Source: Penaeus vannamei
Lineage: Eukaryota; Arthropoda; Malacostraca; Decapoda; Penaeidae
DNA: 22,500 bases
Direction: 5' to 3'
Assembly (NCBI RefSeq): GCF_042767895.1
Contig: NC_091582.1
Coordinates: forward strand, 23,256,671 to 23,279,170
Made by a program: the position numbers and the translations under genes. Positions within the stretch are counted from its first letter, which is position 1; each line of letters starts with the position of its first letter. Under the pieces are notes generated by a model, which saw nothing but the letters and a program-made list of their open reading frames with translations, was not told the origin of the DNA and made no database searches. Below, in pieces: positions 1-8,700 of the stretch.

Positions 1-245
1 CTCTCTCTCCCTCTCCCTCGTCCTGTCAGTCTCTCTCAGTCTCTTGTCTCTCTCAACCCTTTCCAATATATTCGTAAGCGCATAGCCCCCCCTCCCCCAT
101 CCACGCCATTCCCCCTACCCCTCCCCCCCCCGAAAATAAAAAAAAGAATAACAAAAAAATATTCGCCATTTTTCAACACCGCACAAAATAAGATTGCAAA
201 TGCCTCACGATATTGGGAAGTGGAATTTTCGTGCAAGCTTGCAAC
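1..245. other. Mixed low-complexity sequence, no gene
   Basis: It opens with a CT-rich pyrimidine stretch (1-59), followed by a C-rich tract interrupted by T and A (about 86-131), an A-rich tract (about 134-160) and ordinary-looking AT-rich DNA up to 245. An open frame on the minus strand translates to a glycine-rich, simple peptide that comes from the C tract. I see no gene signals. Confidence 0.6.
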
Positions 246-360
246 GTTTTCCTGCAACGTTTTATTAGGGGGGAGGGGAGGCCAGGAGGGGAGGGGGCGA
301 GAGCGAGAGATGGGGAGGAAGGTGGTTGAGGGAGGCGTAGTAGTGAGGGGGGGAGGGTAA
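246..360. repeat. G/A-rich purine tract
   Basis: Nearly all purine on the plus strand, with several runs of three or more G, so it could form a G-quadruplex or triplex. It lacks a clear repeat unit. Confidence 0.7.
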
Positions 361-361
361 G

Positions 362-362
<1 letters not shown>

Positions 363-404
<42 letters not shown>

Positions 405-422
405 CGTGCGTATGTGTCTGTA
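363..422. repeat. (TG)n microsatellite
   Basis: A perfect TG repeat from about 363 to 400 (19 units) is followed by a degenerate tail with CG and TA substitutions (CGTGCGTGCGTATGTGTCTG). C-containing interruptions at one end are typical of point mutation eroding an SSR edge. Confidence 0.97.
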
Positions 423-643
423 TTATCATTTTCCGCAACATTATTCGTTTATCATAAAAGTTTTTTGAAAGCGTGCCATTTTCTTTTTTTCTCCTGTTAC
501 ATAAGAATGATTGGCATCTGTTGATGTAATTTATATGAGAAAATAAAATAGCGTGATTTATTTTTGCTTTTTACGTTTTTACGTTCATACGAATTTATAA
601 AAAAAAAATCTCGTTTTAATTTCAGCTATAAAAAAAGTTATTA

Positions 644-648
<5 letters not shown>
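423..648. other. AT-rich single-copy-looking spacer
   Basis: AT-rich sequence with short A and T runs and no repeat unit, tRNA-like fold or significant open frame visible to me. Confidence 0.5.

Positions 649-735
<87 letters not shown>
649..735. repeat. (CT)n microsatellite
   Basis: About 43 uninterrupted CT units. It yields Ser-Leu repeats on plus and Arg-Glu repeats on minus in all frames, so the overlapping open frames are artefacts. Confidence 0.98.
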
Positions 736-739
<4 letters not shown>

Positions 740-1019
740 TCTCTTCTCTCTCTCTCACTCTCTCTCTTCTCTCTTCCTTCCTCTCCACCCCCTCTCTCTT
801 CCCTCACCCCCTTCTCTCTCTCTCCATCCTCTTCCTCTCTCTCTTTCTCTTTCTCTCATTCTTTCCCTCACCCCTTCCTCTCTCTCTCTCCCTATCCCTT
901 TCCTCTCTCTCTCTCCCTCTCCCTCCATCCCTCCCTCCCTCCCTCCCTCCCTCTCCCTCCCTGCCTCCCTCATTCCCCCTCTCTCTCCCTCCCTCTCCCT
1001 CTCCCCTCCCCCCCCTCTC
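736..1019. repeat. Degenerate polypyrimidine tract
   Basis: Continues the CT repeat as irregular C/T sequence, including a CCCT repeat at about 927-962. It is almost free of purines on the plus strand. It probably arose by decay and slippage of the neighbouring (CT)n. Confidence 0.85.
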
Positions 1020-1135
1020 GAAAGCATAATGACACAGATACCATAACGTGTAAGCGAGTGCCCCGCCGTGACCCGGATGTGCCGAGGTCGATCTCTCGCT
1101 TCGACGCGTGACATGCGAGGTTTCGATCCGGAGAG
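1020..1135 (+). ncRNA. tRNA-like / tRNA-derived SINE-like fragment (tentative)
   Basis: This is a CG-containing island between a pyrimidine and a purine block. An A-box-like stretch TGTGCCGAGGTCG (1079-1091) lies about 28 bases before a B-box-like GGTTTCGATCC (1119-1129). That order and distance match an RNA polymerase III type-2 promoter. The B-box differs from the usual GGTTCGANTCC by an extra T or shift. I could not fold a full cloverleaf, and no acceptor stem or CCA-ready end is evident. It is therefore more likely a SINE head or tRNA relic than a working tRNA gene, or it may be chance. Confidence 0.25.
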
Positions 1136-2625
1136 GGGAAAGGGGTGGTGGTAGGAATGGGAAGAATTGGGGAAGAAGGAAGGTGAGGAGAATTGTGGGG
1201 AAAGAGAATGAGTAGAAGAGAGGGAAGGGAAGTAAGATTGAGGAAAGGGAGTGGTGGTAGAGAGGGGAAGGAAGGGAAGGAGAGGAGGAGGGGGTGAGAG
1301 AAAGTGGTAGAGAGGAGGAAGGGAAAGGGAGGGGAAAGGTGGTGAAAGAGGTGGGTGGTAGAGAGGGGAAGGAGCAGTGGTAGAGGAGAGGGGAGGGGAT
1401 GAGGGAGTGAGAGGGAAAGGGGTGGGTGGTAGAGATGGGAAGGGAGGAGGTGCGGAAAGGGAAGTGGTGTAGAGAGGGAAGGGGAGTGGGGGTAGAGAGG
1501 GAAGGGGAGGAGGGGGGAAAGGGGTGGTGGTAGAGAGGGGAAGGGGAGGAGGTGGGAAAGGGGTGGGGGAGCCGTAGAGAGGGGAGGAGGATGGGAAAGG
1601 GTGGTGGTACAGAGGGGAAGGGGAGGAGGGTGGGAAAGGGGGTGGTGGTAGAGATGGGAGGTGCGGAGAAGGGGAAGGGGAGGAGAGAGGGGAAGGGGAA
1701 GAGGTGGTGAGGAGAAAGGGGAAAGGAGAGATGAGGAGTTAGAGGAAAGGGGTGGTGGTAGAGGAAGGGGAGAGGGGAAGGTTAGGGAGAGGGAGGGAAA
1801 CGGGTGTGGTGGTAGAGAGGGGAAAGGGAGGTGAGGGGAAAGGGGTGGTGGTAGAGGGGAAAAGGGGAAGGGGAGGAGAGGGGAAGGGGAGGTAGAGAAG
1901 GGGAAAGGGAGGAGGAGTGGGAAAGGGGAGGAGGAGAGGGAAAGGGGCAGTGGTAGAGTACAGGAGGGGAAAAGGGAGGAGGTGAGGAGATGGGGAAAAG
2001 GGGTGGGGGTAGAGAGGGGAAAGGAGGAAGGGGAGGAGAAAGGGTGTGGTGGTAGAGAGTGGAAAGGGGGATGGTAGAGAGGGGAATGATGGGGAAGAGG
2101 AGTGGGCAAATGGGAGGTGGTAGGAGATGGGAAAGGGGTGGGGGGTAGAGGTGCGGAGAGGTTGGAAAGGGGAGGGGAGGAGAGGGGAAGGGGGCAGGTG
2201 AGGAGAGGGAAAGGGGAGATGAGGAGTTGGGAAAGGGGTGGTGGTAGAGAGGGGAAAGGGGAGATGAGGAGTTGGGAAAGGGGTGGTGGTAGAGAGGGAA
2301 GGAGAGAGGGAAGGGGGAGGTGAGGAGAGGGGAAGGGGTAGGTGAGGGGAAGAGGGAAGGACTGGTGGTGGAGAGGGGAGATTAGTGAGGAAGGATAGAG
2401 GAAGAAGGGAGAGTGAGGGGAAAGGAGGAGGATGAAGAGGGGAAAGGAGAGAGGTGGAAATAGAGAAAAGGAAGGAATAAAGGCATAGAGAATGAGAGGA
2501 AGAGAAAAGTGATGACGTAGGGCCTAGGAGGGGAAGGGATGAGGGGAAGGCGTAAGAAATGAGTTAGGAATGGGGTGAGGGAGGGGAAGGGTGGGAGAAG
2601 GGGTGAGGGGAAGGTCAGAGGGATA
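1136..2625. repeat. 1.5 kb G/A-rich degenerate minisatellite
   Basis: Plus strand is over 95% G, A and scattered T, with very few C. A recurring module is GGTGGTGGTAGAGAGGGGAA followed by GGGGAGGAGGTGGGAAAGG-like sequence, returning roughly every 40-60 bases with many indels. The long minus-strand frame (970-2109) encodes only Pro/Ser/Leu-rich repeat peptide (PLPFPSLPP-like), so it is a stop-free shadow of polypyrimidine. Many G3-5 runs make the strand quadruplex-prone, and mirror-symmetric purine runs could adopt triplex H-DNA. Confidence 0.9.
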
Positions 2626-2821
2626 AGTTGGCAAAGTGCTTAGTTTCAGGCCGCCATTTCCGGGGTCATTTCCTGATAAAATTATTATGTAAGTTATTTA
2701 TCATAGTATTTGTTATTCTTCTCTATTTGTTACTCGTCATTTCTTTCTATTTGTTATATTTGTTATTCCTCTCTATTCTTTTTTATTATTCGTCGTTTCA
2801 CTTTCCCTTCTTTCTTCTATT
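2626..2821. other. AT/pyrimidine-rich spacer
   Basis: The first 70 bases look single-copy. After that comes a loose TATTTGTTAT/CTCTATTTGTTA repetition (about 2705-2785) with three imperfect copies. No gene signal is seen. Confidence 0.5.
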
Positions 2822-2824
2822 TCC

Positions 2825-3070
2825 TTCATTCTCCTCTCTCCATTTCCTTTCATTCTCCTTTCTCTTTTTTCCCTTCATTCTCCTCTCTTCCTTTCCCTTC
2901 ATTCTCCTCTCTCCATTTCCCTTCATTCTCCTCTCTTCCTTTCCCTTCATTCTCCTCTCTCCCTTTCCCTTCATTCTCCTCTCTCCCTTTCCCTTCATTC
3001 TCCTCTCTTCCCCGCCCTTCATTCTCCTCTCTTCCCCGCCCTTCATTCTCCTCTCTTCCTTTCCCTCCTC
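2825..3070. repeat. 24-bp minisatellite, about 10 units
   Basis: The unit begins TTCATTCTCCTCTCTTCCTT. Unit starts are at 2825, 2849, 2874, 2898, 2922, 2946, 2970, 2994, 3018 and 3042, so the period is 24 (one unit is 25). Variants alternate between CCATTTCC, CCTTTCCC and, in two adjacent units near 3010-3045, CCCCGCCC. Because 24 is a multiple of three, each frame gives an octapeptide repeat (FPFILLSS in one), which explains the long open frames here. The frames are not supported as genes. Confidence 0.96.
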
Positions 3071-3335
3071 CATTCCCTACTTACGAGCGGATATAAGCAG
3101 GCGAGAACCCACACGCTCGGGTAAATCTGCCTGCTTACACGGCGCTGGCTTCCTCCTCCTTTCTGCTTTATCCATCTGTGCCTCTCCTCGCCACTCGACA
3201 GCTGGTTCTGTGGCTGACGGGATCGGCAGATGGTGCGCCCTCTGCTCGGGTGGTTCTGGAAATGGGGGAGGTGGAACGCGGTGCTGTTTCATTCTAATTG
3301 CGATGCGGGTGTTGTTGTTTTTTCTGTTTTTGTTT
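3071..3335. other. GC-balanced single-copy island, no gene found
   Basis: Ordinary-complexity sequence with frequent CG between two tandem repeats. Open frames cross it on both strands but are short and run into repeat DNA. I recognise no domain. A TATAAG string lies at 3090-3095 without other promoter support. Confidence 0.5.
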
Positions 3336-3552
3336 TGTTTGTGTCTTTGTCTTTGTCTGTGTCTTTGTCTCTGTCTGTGTCTTTGTCTCTGTCTGTGTCT
3401 TTGTCTCTGTCTGTGTCTTTGTTTCTGTCTGTGTCTTTGTGTCTGTCTGTGTCTTTGTCTCTGTCTGTGTCTTTGTCCGTCTGTCTTTGTCTCTGTCTGT
3501 TTCTTTGTCTCTGTCTTTGTCTGTCTGTGTCTATGTCTGTCCGTTTGTCTGT
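3336..3552. repeat. 18-bp tandem repeat (GTCTTTGTCTCTGTCTGT)
   Basis: Unit starts at 3361, 3379, 3397 and 3415 are perfect or near-perfect 18-mers. Flanking copies, upstream to about 3336 and downstream to about 3552, are degenerate (GTCCGT, TTCTTTG, CTATGTC). The 18-mer is itself built from 6-base subunits, GTCTTT/GTCTCT/GTCTGT. The Cys/Leu-, Val/Ser- and Asp/Lys-rich open frames in all phases are repeat products. Confidence 0.93.
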
Positions 3553-3780
3553 TCTCTCTCTCTCTCCCCTTCTTCCTCTCCCTTTCTGTTTCCTTTTACA
3601 AGCGTCCTCGGCCCAAGGCAAAGCGAAGGGCCGTGTCGAAGGCAGAGCAGACGGGGGATGGGGTGGGGGGGGATGGGGGAGGGTTGGGGAGGGAAGGGGA
3701 GGGAAGCAAGACTTGAAGCTCTCTTACGGAAAACTGCACGACGGGTTTGAGAAGTTCTGCGAGGTTCGTGTTTTGAAGAT
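3553..3780. other. Pyrimidine end, then single-copy and G-rich patch
   Basis: Pyrimidine sequence (3553-3597) gives way to a CG-containing patch (3598-3655), a G-rich tract (3655-3710) and a second ordinary patch (3711-3780). Neither patch contains a recognisable domain or RNA. Confidence 0.5.
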
Positions 3781-4254
3781 GGAGGGAAAGGATGGAGGGT
3801 GGGAGGGAGGGGGAAGGAGGATGAAGAAGAGGGAGGAAGGAGGTCGGGGGGAGAGGAGGAAGGAAGTCGGAGGAGAGAGAGAGGGAGGAGGAAGTCGGGT
3901 GAGAGGGAGAGGGAGGAGGAAGGAGGATGAGGGAGAGGGAAGGAGGGAGGTTGAAGGAGATGAGGGAGAGGGAGGGAAAGGGGAGGAGGAATGAGGGAGA
4001 GGGAGGGAAAGGGGAAGGAGGATGAGGGGAAAGGGAAGGAGGATGAGGAGAGGGAGGAGGGAGGAGGATGGGTAAGAGGGAGAGGAGGGAAGGAGAGAGG
4101 GAGATGGAGATGGAGGGAAGGAAGAGGAGATGGAGAGGGAAGGAGGTTGGGTGAGTCGGAGATGGAGGGAGGAGGAAAGGAGATAGATGGAGACGGAAAG
4201 GAGAGAGAAAAAAAGGCAAGAGACAGAGACACTGACGAATTGTTTGAGAAATAG
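3781..4254. repeat. Polypurine (GGA/GAG) tract
   Basis: Almost pure purine with repeated GGGAGAGGGA, GGAGGATGAGG and GGAGGAAGTCGG modules. The last recurs about 3839, 3865 and 3889 at roughly 25-base spacing. Open frames encode only Glu/Gly/Arg- or Pro/Ser/Leu-rich peptide. Confidence 0.9.
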
Positions 4255-4378
4255 GGCGAGACAGAGACAGACTAACGGAGAGGGAGAGAGAGACAGAGAC
4301 TAAGCGATCGAGGAAGAGAGAGACAGAGACAGAGACGGAATAAGCGAGAGGGAGAGCGAGGCAGAGACGGAGGGGCGT
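4255..4378. repeat. GAGACAGAGAC-type repeat
   Basis: Degenerate array of GAGACAGAGAC(G/T) modules alternating with AGCGAG/AAGCGA, three to four copies of a roughly 40-base higher-order unit (AGACAGAGAC recurring near 4259, 4290, 4320 and 4363). Confidence 0.75.
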
Positions 4379-4520
4379 GGAGGGAGCGTCCTGACACGAG
4401 AGGAATGGGAGGGCCTCGCCGGTGCAGATCCCGAGGTTATGCAGATAGACCCTCCTGATGGAGCGGAAGAGGTAGGGCGCGCGCTAATGACGCAGGTTGT
4501 GGGTTGTGCTCGGTCGTCGT
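4379..4520. other. Single-copy GC-rich island
   Basis: CG-containing, ordinary-complexity DNA between purine and T-rich repeats. It has no open frame of note, no tRNA-like A/B boxes and no recognisable element. Confidence 0.5.
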
Positions 4521-4795
4521 GTTTTTTTTGTTTTTTTTTTTTTTGGGGGGGTTGTATTTAGATTTGGTTGATGTGGCGATAGATTTGGTTGTTGTTTTGG
4601 GGGGATAGTGACTTTTTGATGGGGGGGAGGATTGTATTTAGGTTTGGTTGATTGTGACAATAGATTTGGTTGTTATTTGGGGGGTATGGGTGATTGTGTT
4701 TAAGCTTAATTGATTGTGATGATAGATTTGATTGTTATTTGGGGGGGGTGGTGACTGTCTTTAGGTTTAATTGATTGTGATGTTAGATATAGTTA
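4521..4795. repeat. T tract plus 61-80 bp tandem repeat, about 4 units
   Basis: A T run with one G (4522-4544) leads into four diverged units. The anchor TTGTATTTAG(A/G)TTTGGTTGAT or its variants recurs near 4552, 4632, 4694 and 4755, so periods are about 80, 62 and 61. Each unit holds GATAGATTTG(G/A)TTGTT, then a G tract of 6-8. Unit 4 is truncated. Divergence increases from first to last, so the array is old. Confidence 0.85.
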
Positions 4796-5142
4796 TAATT
4801 ATTCCTTAGGAAGCTGATTCTTTATAAAAGCAGTAAATTTCAACATTAAAGATGAAAGGAGAGTGCTACGGGACATCTATCATAAGGAAGTTTAAATATT
4901 CATGGGGATTGATTACAGAGATTGGGATCGCTGACCTTAGATCAGTCGCAAAAATGATGAAGTTTTATCGTGGGTTGAGATTAACTCGTAGAGATAATAA
5001 CACGGTACAACAGATGCGGATAATGATGGAATTTTACCGTGGAGATCAATAACTATAATGATAAGCAGAGAACGATTATTTTTTTCATTATTTTTTGTTG
5101 TAATTGTTTTTTATTTTATTATTATTATTTAATTATTTATTC
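4796..5142. repeat. AT-rich sequence with a two-copy 71-bp repeat
   Basis: AATGATGAAGTTTTATCGTGG (about 4952) is repeated as AATGATGGAATTTTACCGTGG at about 5023, a 71-base offset. The following AGATTAACTCGTAGAGATAA partly matches AGATCAATAACTATAATGATAA. A 66-codon open frame (4852-5052) spans both copies and ends just after the second. It has no recognisable domain and I do not call it a gene. Confidence 0.6.
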
Positions 5143-5157
5143 ATATATATATATATA

Positions 5158-5240
<83 letters not shown>
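5143..5240. repeat. (AT)n then (ATT)n microsatellites
   Basis: Nine AT units (5143-5160) are directly followed by about 26 perfect ATT units (5161-5240). The poly-tyrosine open frame here is an artefact. Confidence 0.97.
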
Positions 5241-5242
<2 letters not shown>

Positions 5243-5468
5243 GTCCCAAGCTACCAAACTAACAAAAAAAACAACGAAAATTAAACGGTTGAAATCGCTC
5301 AATCTGTTGCTATTAACCGTGTTTGTAGGCTTATAATTACGGGGAAATGATGATAGTAATTCCTCGAGTAATGCAGTAATTTGTGTAACTCACGGCTTGC
5401 ATAGCCAATGAGTCATGCATTTCCGTGCGCGGTATTAGGATGTTTGGCCAGATAAAGTTATTGTATTT

Positions 5469-5474
<6 letters not shown>
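5241..5474. other. AT-rich single-copy spacer
   Basis: Ordinary-complexity AT-rich sequence with a short CG-containing stretch at about 5420-5435. No gene or RNA is recognised. Confidence 0.5.
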
Positions 5475-5939
<465 letters not shown>

Positions 5940-5977
5940 CCCCCTCCCCCCTCCCCCCTCCCCCCTCCCCCCCTCCA
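5940..5977. repeat. (CCCCCCT)n C-rich 7-mer repeat
   Basis: Four to five units of C5-6 plus T. The C strand could form an i-motif and the complementary strand has evenly spaced G runs suited to a G-quadruplex. Confidence 0.85.
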
Positions 5978-6050
5978 CTCCAGAACCCATTTCACACCTC
6001 TGCCTCCTTTCCCTCGGCGGGCGTCAGAAGGGAGATCGTATGTTATGTGT

Positions 6051-6450
6051 TTTTTTTTTTAGGGGAAGGGAAGGGGGTGGGAATAGGAAGGGAGGGGGAA
6101 GGGGAGGGGAGGGGAGGGAAGGAGATGGAGTTTGGAGAAGGGGATGGGGAAGGGAGAGGGGAGGGGAGGGGTAAGGGAGAGGGGGAAGGTGAGGGAAGGA
6201 GATAGAGATGGAGTATGGAGAAGGGGATGGGTAAGGGAGAGGGGAAGGGAGAGGGGTAAGGGAGGGAGGGGTAAGGGAGGGGGAAGGGGGAAGGGGAGGG
6301 AAGGACGTGGAGTTTGGAGAAGGGGAGGGAAGGAGATGGAGATGGAGTTTGGAGAAGGAGGGATAAGAGAGAGGGGAGGGGAGGCGAAGGAAGGGAAGGA
6401 GATGGAGTTTGGAGAAGGACGGGAAGGGAAAGGGGGGGCGGGGAGAGGTG
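6051..6450. repeat. Polypurine minisatellite with GGAGATGGAGTTTGGAGAAG core
   Basis: A T tract (6051-6060) is followed by G/A-rich DNA in which the core GGAGATGGAGTTTGGAGAAG occurs about five times, near 6120, 6200, 6303, 6330 and 6390. Variants include an inserted AGATGG or an A in place of T. The cores are separated by variable GGGGA/GGGTAA filler, giving irregular 27-100 base spacing. Confidence 0.85.
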
Positions 6451-6830
6451 GATGGAGGATTTTCTGTCCTGTCGCTTTGATTTTGTCTCTCTCTTGTCGG
6501 GTCGCTTCTCCTTGTCTCCTTCAGCCACATTGCGAAGACAACTCGTTAAATTGCTTACCTTTATCTATTTATGTTGTTATTTATATATATATGTATTCAT
6601 CTATTTGTTCCTCAAACATGCCATAATCCAGTGTGCAGTCGTTTTCAGACATTGATAGAATATATACGAAGCTCGTGATTGGCCATTGCTCAGTCAGATT
6701 TTGTTATGATTGGCTAATATTCGCTAATATCCGCGAGATGGTTAAAGCGGCCATGGACGGCAAAATTTAAATCAAGTATATAGGATGATTATTATATATC
6801 ATATCCGTAGGTACGTAAAGGTGGGATAAT
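6451..6830. other. AT-rich island with paired ATTGG boxes
   Basis: The sequence is of normal complexity. A pyrimidine-rich patch (about 6466-6524) ends in TTCAG, resembling a splice acceptor, but has no recognisable exon after it. Further on lie two TGATTGGC elements and a TCGCTAATAT direct repeat. No open frame longer than repeat shadows was recognised. Confidence 0.4.
6676..6714 (-). promoter_or_regulatory. Paired inverted CCAAT (TGATTGGC) boxes
   Basis: TGATTGGC occurs at 6676-6683 and again at 6707-6714, so the ATTGG cores are 31 bases apart, about three helical turns. Paired CCAAT boxes with roughly this spacing are known NF-Y targets in animal promoters. No start site or gene is evident on either side, so regulatory function is only a suggestion. 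Confidence 0.2.
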
Positions 6831-7370
6831 GAGACGGGAGAGAAGAGGGAAATATAACGTAGAAGAAGAGAGAGATTAAGAGTTTTCTTTTCTTTTCTTT
6901 AATCCGTTTTCTGAAAATTTCCTCTCTCTCATTTGCAAATTGCTTTGACAACCCTTCTACCACCACAAAGGATTTTAGGAGATCAAAAGGCGGAAAGAAA
7001 GAGAAGAGGGAAAGGAGAGGGATAAAGGGAGTAGGAAAGGAGAGAGAGAGAGCAGGGAAGTAGGAGATATTAGAGAGAAAAGGGAGATGGAGGTGGAGAA
7101 AAAAAGCAGTAAGAAGAAAAGGAGAAATGAAGAGAGACAAGGAAGTTGAGCGAAAGAAGAGTAGGAGCGAGGAGAGAGAAGCAGGAAAAGGAAAGGGAAG
7201 AAGAAGGAAGAGTGAAGAAGATTAAGGGAAAAATGCGTAGGAATAAGAAAAAGGCAAAAAAAGGAAAAGGAAGAGAGAAAGATAAAGGAGGAAGAACAAA
7301 CCGAGAGGAATGGGAGAGGAAAGACACCATAAACGAGGGAGAAGAGAAGAGGTGGAAAGGAGGTCACGGC
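6831..7370. repeat. Polypurine (A-rich) block
   Basis: A/G-rich DNA with a short pyrimidine-containing gap at 6883-6965. The purine character is AAGAAGGA/GGAAAGGA rather than the G-runs seen elsewhere. Lys/Glu/Arg-rich frames on plus and Phe/Leu/Ser-rich frames on minus reflect composition only. Confidence 0.8.
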
Positions 7371-7519
7371 CGGCGATCAGGCGTCGTATCGCCCACAAAT
7401 CGAGGGAAATTAACCATAAAGTCGCCTTTAAGGACGGGCGAATAGCCTTATCTTGTCCCCGACGAGCCGGAAGGAGGTCGCGTAGTGGAGTCGATTCCGG
7501 GCCCGTAATGTGGCGCGAT
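7371..7519. other. CG-rich single-copy island
   Basis: This GC-balanced island has frequent CG dinucleotides and a GTCGATTCCGGGCCCG stretch loosely like a tRNA T-arm. No matching A-box was found, so I do not call an RNA. Confidence 0.5.
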
Positions 7520-7645
7520 AAAATGCCCCGAAGACAGAAAATGCCCCGAAGACAGAAAATGCCCCGAAGGCAGAAAATGCCCCGAAGACAGAAAATGCCC
7601 CGAAGACAGAAAATGCCCCGAAGACAGAAAATGCCCCGAAGACAG
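7520..7645. repeat. 18-bp minisatellite, 7 units
   Basis: Seven head-to-tail copies of AAAATGCCCCGAAGACAG start at 7520, 7538, 7556, 7574, 7592, 7610 and 7628. Only unit 3 differs, with GGCAG in place of GACAG. On the plus strand the array encodes a KMPRRQ hexapeptide inside a 128-codon open frame (7310-7696), which also runs through polypurine and has no recognised domain. Such uniformity implies recent expansion or homogenisation, unlike the older arrays nearby. Confidence 0.97.
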
Positions 7646-8090
7646 GCCGCATGCGATCGGGAATGGCCCGGAAGTTGCAGACGATGCCCGAGATAAGTTT
7701 GATCGGAGAGAATGGAGGAATGGAGGGCGGGGCGGGGGGTGGAGGTGGGGCTGGGGGTGTTGGGGGGGGTCCGGTTTCATCTTCTTTTTTTTGGGGGGGG
7801 GCTTTTGTTTTTGGTTTTTGTTTTAGGTTTCTTCTTTTTTATTCTTCTTGATTTTTTTTTGATTTTTTTGTCTTTCTTTTTTTGGATTCTTCTTCTTAGT
7901 CTTTTTCTACTACTTTTTCTTCTTTTACTTCTTCTTCGGCTTCTACTTCTTCTTTATGATGATAGAGAAAGAGAGACAGAGAGAGACAGAAACAGAAAGA
8001 GATTCAGAAAGAAAGAAAAAATAAGGAAGACATGAATAAGAAAAAAATTAGAAAAATAAAAAAAGAGAAAGAAAGAACTTTGCCACTTCG
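7646..8090. other. G-rich, T-rich and A/G-rich low-complexity run
   Basis: In order: a CG-containing flank (7646-7712), a G-rich tract (7713-7765), a T/C-rich block with CTT triplets (7780-7958) and a GA/CAGA-rich block (7964-8090). The pyrimidine block directly abuts the purine block at about 7960. No gene signals are seen. Confidence 0.65.
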
Positions 8091-8195
8091 ATTTGACGAA
8101 CGAAATGCGCGGGCGTCGCATCGGCACTCGGGGATGCTTCGAGAAGATTCGGCACAGCTTCCAAAGGGCTGAACACAGACTGGGCCCTCTCACTC
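8091..8195. other. Single-copy island
   Basis: CG-containing, normal-complexity sequence with no recognised element. It ends in TCACTCACACACTCGGGG, which resembles the start of the next array's unit and may be its first, diverged copy. Confidence 0.5.
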
Positions 8196-8575
8196 ACACA
8201 CTCGGGGGGGGGGAGGGGAGTGATTTCACATAGTCTCGGGGGTGGAGGAAGGGAGGGGGAGGGGGGGAGAATTTCACATACTCGGGGGTGGGGTGGGGTG
8301 GGGGTTGGAGGAAGGGGAGGGGGAGGGGGATTTCACATACTCGGGGGGGGAGGGGGAGGGGGATTTCGTATACTCGGGGGGGTGGGGTGGGGTGGGGGTG
8401 GGGGTTGGAGGAAGGGGAGGGGGGAATTTCACATACTCAGGGGTGGGGGTAGTTGGAGGAAGGGGAGGGGAGAGGGGGGATTTCACACACTCGGGGTTAG
8501 GGAGCTGGAGGGGGAAGGGGAGGGGGGGTTGGAGAAAGTGGATGGGGGGGTGGAGGAGGGGGAGGGAGGGGTGAA
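8196..8575. repeat. G-rich minisatellite with TTTCACATACTCGGGG core
   Basis: The core recurs at 8224, 8272, 8331, 8364, 8427 and 8481, so spacing varies from 33 to 63. Between cores lie G-rich modules (GGTTGGAGGAAGGGGAGGGG). Two units contain back-to-back G4-5 runs separated by single T (8284-8305 and about 8376-8406), ideal parallel G-quadruplex sequences. The cores are well conserved and the G filler varies in length, as expected when slippage occurs in the G tract. Confidence 0.93.
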
Positions 8576-8700
8576 TTTCTCGAGACGATTGCGCTTTGCA
8601 ACACGGCGAGACTTTCGACCAATCAGAGGCGAGAGTGAAATCAAATTGGAGAGTGACGCCGAGAGAGAGAAAAAAAAAAAAAATGGCGACCGTTGATTCC
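8576..8700 (+). promoter_or_regulatory. Island with CCAAT box and strong ATG context (tentative)
   Basis: A perfect CCAATCAG is at 8629-8636. About 50 bases downstream, an A run leads into ATGGCG (ATG 8683-8685), which has A at -3 and G at +4, a good eukaryotic start context. The frame begins Met-Ala-Thr-Val-Asp-Ser-Val, then dissolves into Phe and Ser runs and a pyrimidine array up to 9444. So either a first-exon start is followed by an intron inside the repeat, or the match is chance. I lean to chance. Confidence 0.15.

Noticed and set aside
564..1046. 160-codon Ser/Leu-rich plus-strand open frame
   Set aside because: It is a translation of (CT)n and degenerate pyrimidine DNA. Overlapping frames on both strands are also open, as expected when stop codons are excluded by composition.
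970..2109. 379-codon Pro/Ser-rich minus-strand open frame
   Set aside because: It reads the pyrimidine strand of the G/A minisatellite. The peptide has only PLPFP/SLPP repeats, with no non-repeat domain or gene structure.
2628..3716. 362-codon plus-strand open frame
   Set aside because: It joins AT-rich spacer, the 24-bp repeat, an island and the 18-bp repeat. Both repeat lengths are multiples of three, which keeps the frame open. The product is low-complexity throughout.
6466..6526. Pyrimidine tract plus CAG as a splice acceptor
   Set aside because: Pyrimidine tracts ending in CAG are very common in this window (also at 11349), and no open, non-repeat exon follows.
7430..7505. GTCGATTCCGGGCCCG as a tRNA T-arm / B-box
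   Set aside because: No A-box at a suitable distance upstream and no clover-leaf pairing could be drawn.
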